In this document: positions 59,656 to 64,000 of the stretch, one piece after another
Numbering within the stretch: the first letter of the stretch is position 1
Layout: each line of letters opens with the position of its first letter
Source: Chionoecetes opilio
Taxonomy: Eukaryota; Arthropoda; Malacostraca; Decapoda; Majidae
Length of the DNA: 64,000 bases
Assembly (NCBI GenBank): GCA_016584305.1
Contig: JACEEZ010021686.1
Coordinates: forward strand, 1 to 64,000
Reading direction: 5' to 3'
Program-made: the position numbers and the translations under genes
The notes under the pieces: generated by a model
What the model was told of the DNA's origin: nothing
Seen by the model: only the letters and a program-made list of their open reading frames with translations
The model's database searches: none

Positions 59656-60986
59656 AATATAGAAAGAAAAAAAAAAAATTTAATTTCTAACAATCGCTTA
59701 TATCTGAGTCAGTGTGCAAATTATCGACCTGATATTTGAGCTTAATATCATTGCTTAAAACATTGCGTCTCCCTTATGTGCTGGATAAACACTTTTATGT
59801 ATGACTTTATTATAGTATACACGTTGATGGTTTTCCTGAAGTGTCCGAGGCCCCATAACATGCACACCCACTCCATCCTTCCCTGGCCTGCCTCATCTGT
59901 AGGCTACCTGTTTAACTTGCCCCGCTTTCCTGTTCTGGCTATTCATTTTCGTGAGTAAATCTACTCACATACTCATCCTGAGTAGCCGGGGATGAGTAAG
60001 GTCCTTGATCACACATTTCAGTTACTGTATACGCTGGAAAGTTACATTTGTGGTTTCGTGATAATGGAGAGATACGCAAGGGTATGTTAGGTTGTATATT
60101 ATATTACACAATTGTACATAATGTACATGTATATACACGTCGTGAACGGAAGTGGCTTGGAGTCCCAAGTACAGCCATACAACATTTTTACCCTGGCACC
60201 CACTCTCTAACAATTGCTGGTCGTGGGTATCCCGCACCTCTTCCTCGACCTGCAGGTGCTAGCTAGTTAATATACATTACCTCTGCCCCTAAATAATTGT
60301 GTATAGTAATGAGCAAGTAATGTTTCTACCATTGAATAAACTGATAATATAACTGCTTTATATAAATATCCATTATGTTACCATATATTTATGAGATGGA
60401 ATTAAACTTTTTACCTATCAACAACGCTACCGACCACTTAACAATCGCTGACCCAGCAGTAATGACACTGGATAAAGCCGGTAATACAGTGTGCCACACC
60501 CATACCTATCATACCCATACCTATGCCTAAACACTCACACCCTTTCCTGGTCTGCCTCACCTCTACGCTCTCCTGCCTCACCTGCCCCCGGTCGCATATT
60601 CACGAAGTGAATCAACTGTCCGACTAATCAACGACCAATCACTGTGCGAGCTGTGGCATGCCAAGTATTAGCAGCTAATGACTTCATCACCTACATTGTA
60701 TTCACACAAGTAAATCATGCATTGATGGATTGATATGTAAGGAAATAAATATTCAAGACACGTAATAGGCATATAACAACATTATTGATTACTGAGGCAA
60801 ATGTGGCACATTGCTGGAGTACAATGTGAAGTTATAACGTCTTAAGATATCTGGTGAAACACCGCCCAACCTGCTGGCCACCGCTGCCGTCCACATCCCA
60901 CCACACCACACTGTCATCCACCTCACCCTCGCCTTACTAAAGTAGACATGTCAGCTGCCTCGGTTGTGAAAATCTCGCATAACCTT
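59656..60986. other. No gene recognised; one weak frame
   Basis: The frame 60048-60266 ends RKWLGVPSTAIQHFYPGTHS, LTIAGRGYPAPLPRPAGAS. It looks protein-like but I cannot place it. The rest holds no feature. Confidence 0.3.
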
Positions 60987-61424
60987 GCCAGGGCCTGTAT
61001 CCTCACTTACAATTAATACTAAACTTTGGTATTAACTCCCGACTTTACGCTTAACTTCACACTTACTGTTATCCTCACTCACTCTTAACTTAATCTTTAC
61101 TGTTAAGTTTGGTATCAACTTAATAGTGCTGGCGAGGACTTCTAAATCCTTAATACCAAAGTTAATAGTAGGAAATATTCGAAATGGCCGCCGCTTAGGA
61201 ACTCCCATCGCCTCTTCAGAACTTATCGAATGCGAAATAAGTCTTTATATAACAAATACGAACGCTAAAGTTACAATTAGGTACTATATAGGCGCTGCAG
61301 AAGCTGAATATGTGGCTACATAGACCTACAAGACCTAGTTTGAAGAAGCATTATCTTGGCATTATGGGCGTCCATACGCCCATCCCTATTCTTTACTTAT
61401 TGGGGCAGAAAAAGCGGATAATTT

Positions 61425-61516
61425 AGTTTCACCCAACCAACGATTTTCTAATGCGCCTTATGTTTTTCTGGTGTGTTTTTATGTGTTTTGAATGAATCTG
61501 CTAACCGTTTCTGTCG

Positions 61517-61550
<34 letters not shown>

Positions 61551-61798
61551 GGTAGATAAAGGTTTTTTTTTTTTTTTTTTTTGTTAGGTAAAGGTTAGGT
61601 TAGGTATAGGTTAGGTTAGGTATAGGTAAAAGTTAGGTTCGGTTTAGGTTCATTTTGATGGTTTTTTTTTGTCATTTTTGCAAAAAAAAAAAAAAAAAAA
61701 AAATGCGACAGAAACGGTTAGAAGATTCATTCAAAACACATGAAAACACACCAGAAAAACATAAGGCGCATCAGAAAATCGTTGGTTGGGTGAAACTG
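61425..61798. mobile_element. Fold-back MITE (family 1, copy 2)
   Basis: The ~95-bp arms mirror each other: AGTTTCACCCAACCAACGAT, GCGCCTTATGTTTTTCTGGT and AATCTGCTAACCGTTTCTGT on the left, the inverted set on the right. The centre is poly-T, GGTTAGGTTAGG-type repeat, poly-A. The inner arm (TTTTTCTGG...TCTGCTAACC...TCGCAA) is shared with 7181-7428. Confidence 0.93.
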
Positions 61799-62884
61799 TA
61801 AATTGACCAAAATAACTATTTAATCAGTCTTTGAGAAAGTGGTGGTCATGGCTTTGAGTTACTTAACCGTAGAGTAGACAAAATGCAGCAATGTTAGAGT
61901 AATAAGTTTGAGATGAGCTATAGTAGTGTAAGTAGGGGAAATATTCTTTTGAAAATAATTGCACCACAGAAAAATAGGTAATTATTAAGGAGAGCTGGGC
62001 TCTTTCTGCCGTCCTTACTACTCGCGTTTTCTGTATAATTTAAACTCCCCCATGTAGTGATTATACTATGATAACTTCTAGAAAACAAAAATTAGATCTA
62101 TATTTTCACTAGTAACCAGTAGAAAAGTTGATTTTCATTGACCGGCTGTGAGTCTTCGCTGCACTGCAGCCAGCCTGGCCGGCCGGGCGACCGTACACCA
62201 TTAGATTTGATCAATTAGCCTAAACAACCAAATAAGGGATAACCAAAATCTAGCATAGACCTAAAATAGCTTAAACATAACCTGAACCAAACCTAAACGT
62301 GACCCAATCTAAACCTAACCTAGCCATCATCATATGAACTTGTTTATGAAAAAACTAACAGGTAAAATATTTCATATACGTATCAATTCAACACTTGCAT
62401 TATGTTTATTTGTCTATAAATCAGCAGTATCACAAAAAAGTGGCTAAATATGGTTTTCCATAATTTTCTTCCAAGCTCTTCACACACACACAATTATTAT
62501 ATTGGTATTTGCTGGAATTTAATTGTTGAAGGGTCTACAGGGCAAGGGCAAGGAGTACACACACACACACACTAGCATAGTTTTACTTCAGCATTACCAA
62601 TACTTAATATTATCTCTCTCAACCCCACTATACCAGCAATAGACTGAACAGCTAGGCTAGGTTATGTGGTTAGGTTATCTGCAGCTTAGGTTAGTAAACG
62701 AGCAGGGGGATCTGGGGGGGGAGGCATCCCCATAGGTCAAGTTACGTTACCAACCACCAACCAGTGTCACCAGTTACCAATGTCAAACTGCAGCTTCAGT
62801 GTTCTGGGACAAGCGAGAAAAGTTTGTGTGCAATAATGAAATCGCTTTTATTCTTCCTTATCATCTATTACTAGTGGAACTGTC

Positions 62885-62945
62885 GCCGAACATTTCCACG
62901 TCGGCGAGAGTTCTCGGTTGGCGTTTCGGCGAGAGTTCCTATTGG
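62885..62945. repeat. Fragment of the 14.1-15.4 kb palindrome family
   Basis: AACATTTCCACGTCGGCGAG, AGTTCTCGGTTGGCGTTTCG and GCGAGAGTTCC match 15295-15350 closely. Confidence 0.8.
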
Positions 62946-64000
62946 TTTCTTAAAAGTTTAGATGTGCGTTTAATTAAATTCTCACCCGTTTTTGGAGGAA
63001 TACATTTTCTATACTGTGACAGATTAAATCAAGACACAACATCTATTCAGGAAAAATTAAGTTTCGTCCTCGAAATCCGTGGTGCCCAATAACGAAAGTT
63101 TACCAATAAAAGGAGATTTATTCCTACCCCAGCTACGTAGGAAAAGTCTTATTACAATCTCAGGCAAATGAAGCTGTTGGTCACATCACATCCACAGTCT
63201 TGTTTCCAACGCTGTCAGATGGAATAAAATGTTAGTTCCATTACAAGAAAGCAGAGGAAGCCATTCAGATAGGGAAACTATACGGTCTGCATTGATTTTA
63301 TTGTACTCGAGATCTCGTCGACCCTGTGTCGGGACGAGAATTTTGGTAGACGAGAGCACAGTCTAATACTGTGGGCGAGAGTATACCCAGCTGACCGGGC
63401 ACGTACTGAAGTTACAATGTCTCTCCGCTACATACAAACATTTAATACACACAATGACAGCGTCACACCCCTCACAACCTTGCTAATGACAACGCTTTTA
63501 CATGAAAGGCCGTCGTGGATTGACTGAAAAAGTGAAAACACTCCCACGGCAACACCTTTATAATCGTCGATTTATACAATTCTTGAACATTTTCTTCCGT
63601 GTTAAACATTATTTATGGCTTTATACTGTTTATCTAGTAATGATTTAATCTTCAAATGATACATTTCTTAATTTTTCTTAGAAATATATTGTCTTTTCAT
63701 TTCGGTAGTTTGGTTTTGTAAACAAGCGTCCTTAGCAACGGGTTTACACTCAAAGTAGCCAGGGATCTGCTAATACCTACACTCAAAGTGGATGAGGATA
63801 GCATATGCATTTCCGTAATACCAACTTTTACACTTAAGAGTAACACTTAAGAGTAAATATTAATTGTAAGTGAGGATCCGGGCCCAGGGGTCATAGGGTT
63901 TCTCAAGGAATTCTTGCAGCCATAAATAACACCACTTGACAGTCAGACACCGGCCCGAACGGACGTTCCTACTGCCCCTTTCTGCCTGCTGTTCTATATT

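Larger units (their letters stand above)
60987..63893. mobile_element. Possible ~2.9-kb element bounded by inverted ends
   Basis: GGGCCTGTATCCTCACTTAC followed by AATTAATA at ~60988 is answered by TATTAATTGTAAGTGAGGAT then CCGGGCCC at ~63866-63893. Inner CTTAAGAGTAA/TTACTCTTAA-type motifs also recur. No target duplication was found. Two smaller elements lie within it. The two ends may instead belong to separate short MITEs. Confidence 0.5.

Overview
This window looks like eukaryotic, probably decapod crustacean, nuclear DNA. The signs are very dense microsatellites, short TTAGG (CCTAA) telomere-type runs scattered inside repeats, several RTE, CR1/L2-like and RNase H-bearing non-LTR retrotransposons, tRNA-derived SINEs, Helitrons and many fold-back DNA elements. 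The species call is inference from repeat style; no species marker was seen.

One host gene is reconstructed with confidence: a minus-strand acyl-CoA thioesterase / bile acid-CoA:amino acid N-acyltransferase-like (ACOT/BAAT family) gene. It has four coding exons (21770-21513, 10225-10043, 9725-9509, 9394-8652). Every splice junction keeps frame and the joined product is 466 aa. Intron 1 is about 11.3 kb and is largely transposon. A second candidate is a single exon with a Myb/SANT-like (zeste-type) N-terminus at 7611-7460, minus strand; no downstream exon was found.

Layout: 0-1.55 kb, CA-rich minisatellite. 4.2-6.65 kb, four clustered Helitrons, two of them fused head to tail. 7.2-10.2 kb, Myb-like exon, LINE scrap and ACOT/BAAT exons 4-2. 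10.2-21.5 kb, intron 1: SINE, a LINE split by a 3.65-kb TA-flanked fold-back element, a piggyBac-type MITE, an RTE copy and a Helitron. 21.8-26.2 kb, a CA-rich/23-bp minisatellite locus invaded by two LINEs, which were themselves invaded by a SINE and a Helitron. 28-32.5 kb, SINEs, a near-perfect hairpin and a ~190-bp satellite split by an RTE and an RNase H LINE. 34.6-42.8 kb, a nested LINE complex including a nearly intact RTE reverse transcriptase and a nearly complete EN-RT-RNase H LINE. 43-48.6 kb, SINEs, TG arrays, a LINE and a Helitron. 49-51 kb, decayed multicopy protein gene. 51.2-52.6 kb, hAT-like fold-back element. 53-58.2 kb, a LINE split by a 3.9-kb long-TIR element that carries giant palindromes and the C-terminal part of the same multicopy protein family. 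58-64 kb, mostly non-coding with MITEs.

The strongest observations are structural. They are the Helitron termini and the tandem junction, four RTE copies with clean 7-9 bp target duplications, the insertion/empty-site pair for the 3.65-kb fold-back element, and LINE reading frames that resume on the far side of large insertions. No CRISPR, rRNA or operon was seen. I did not find a convincing new multi-gene system.
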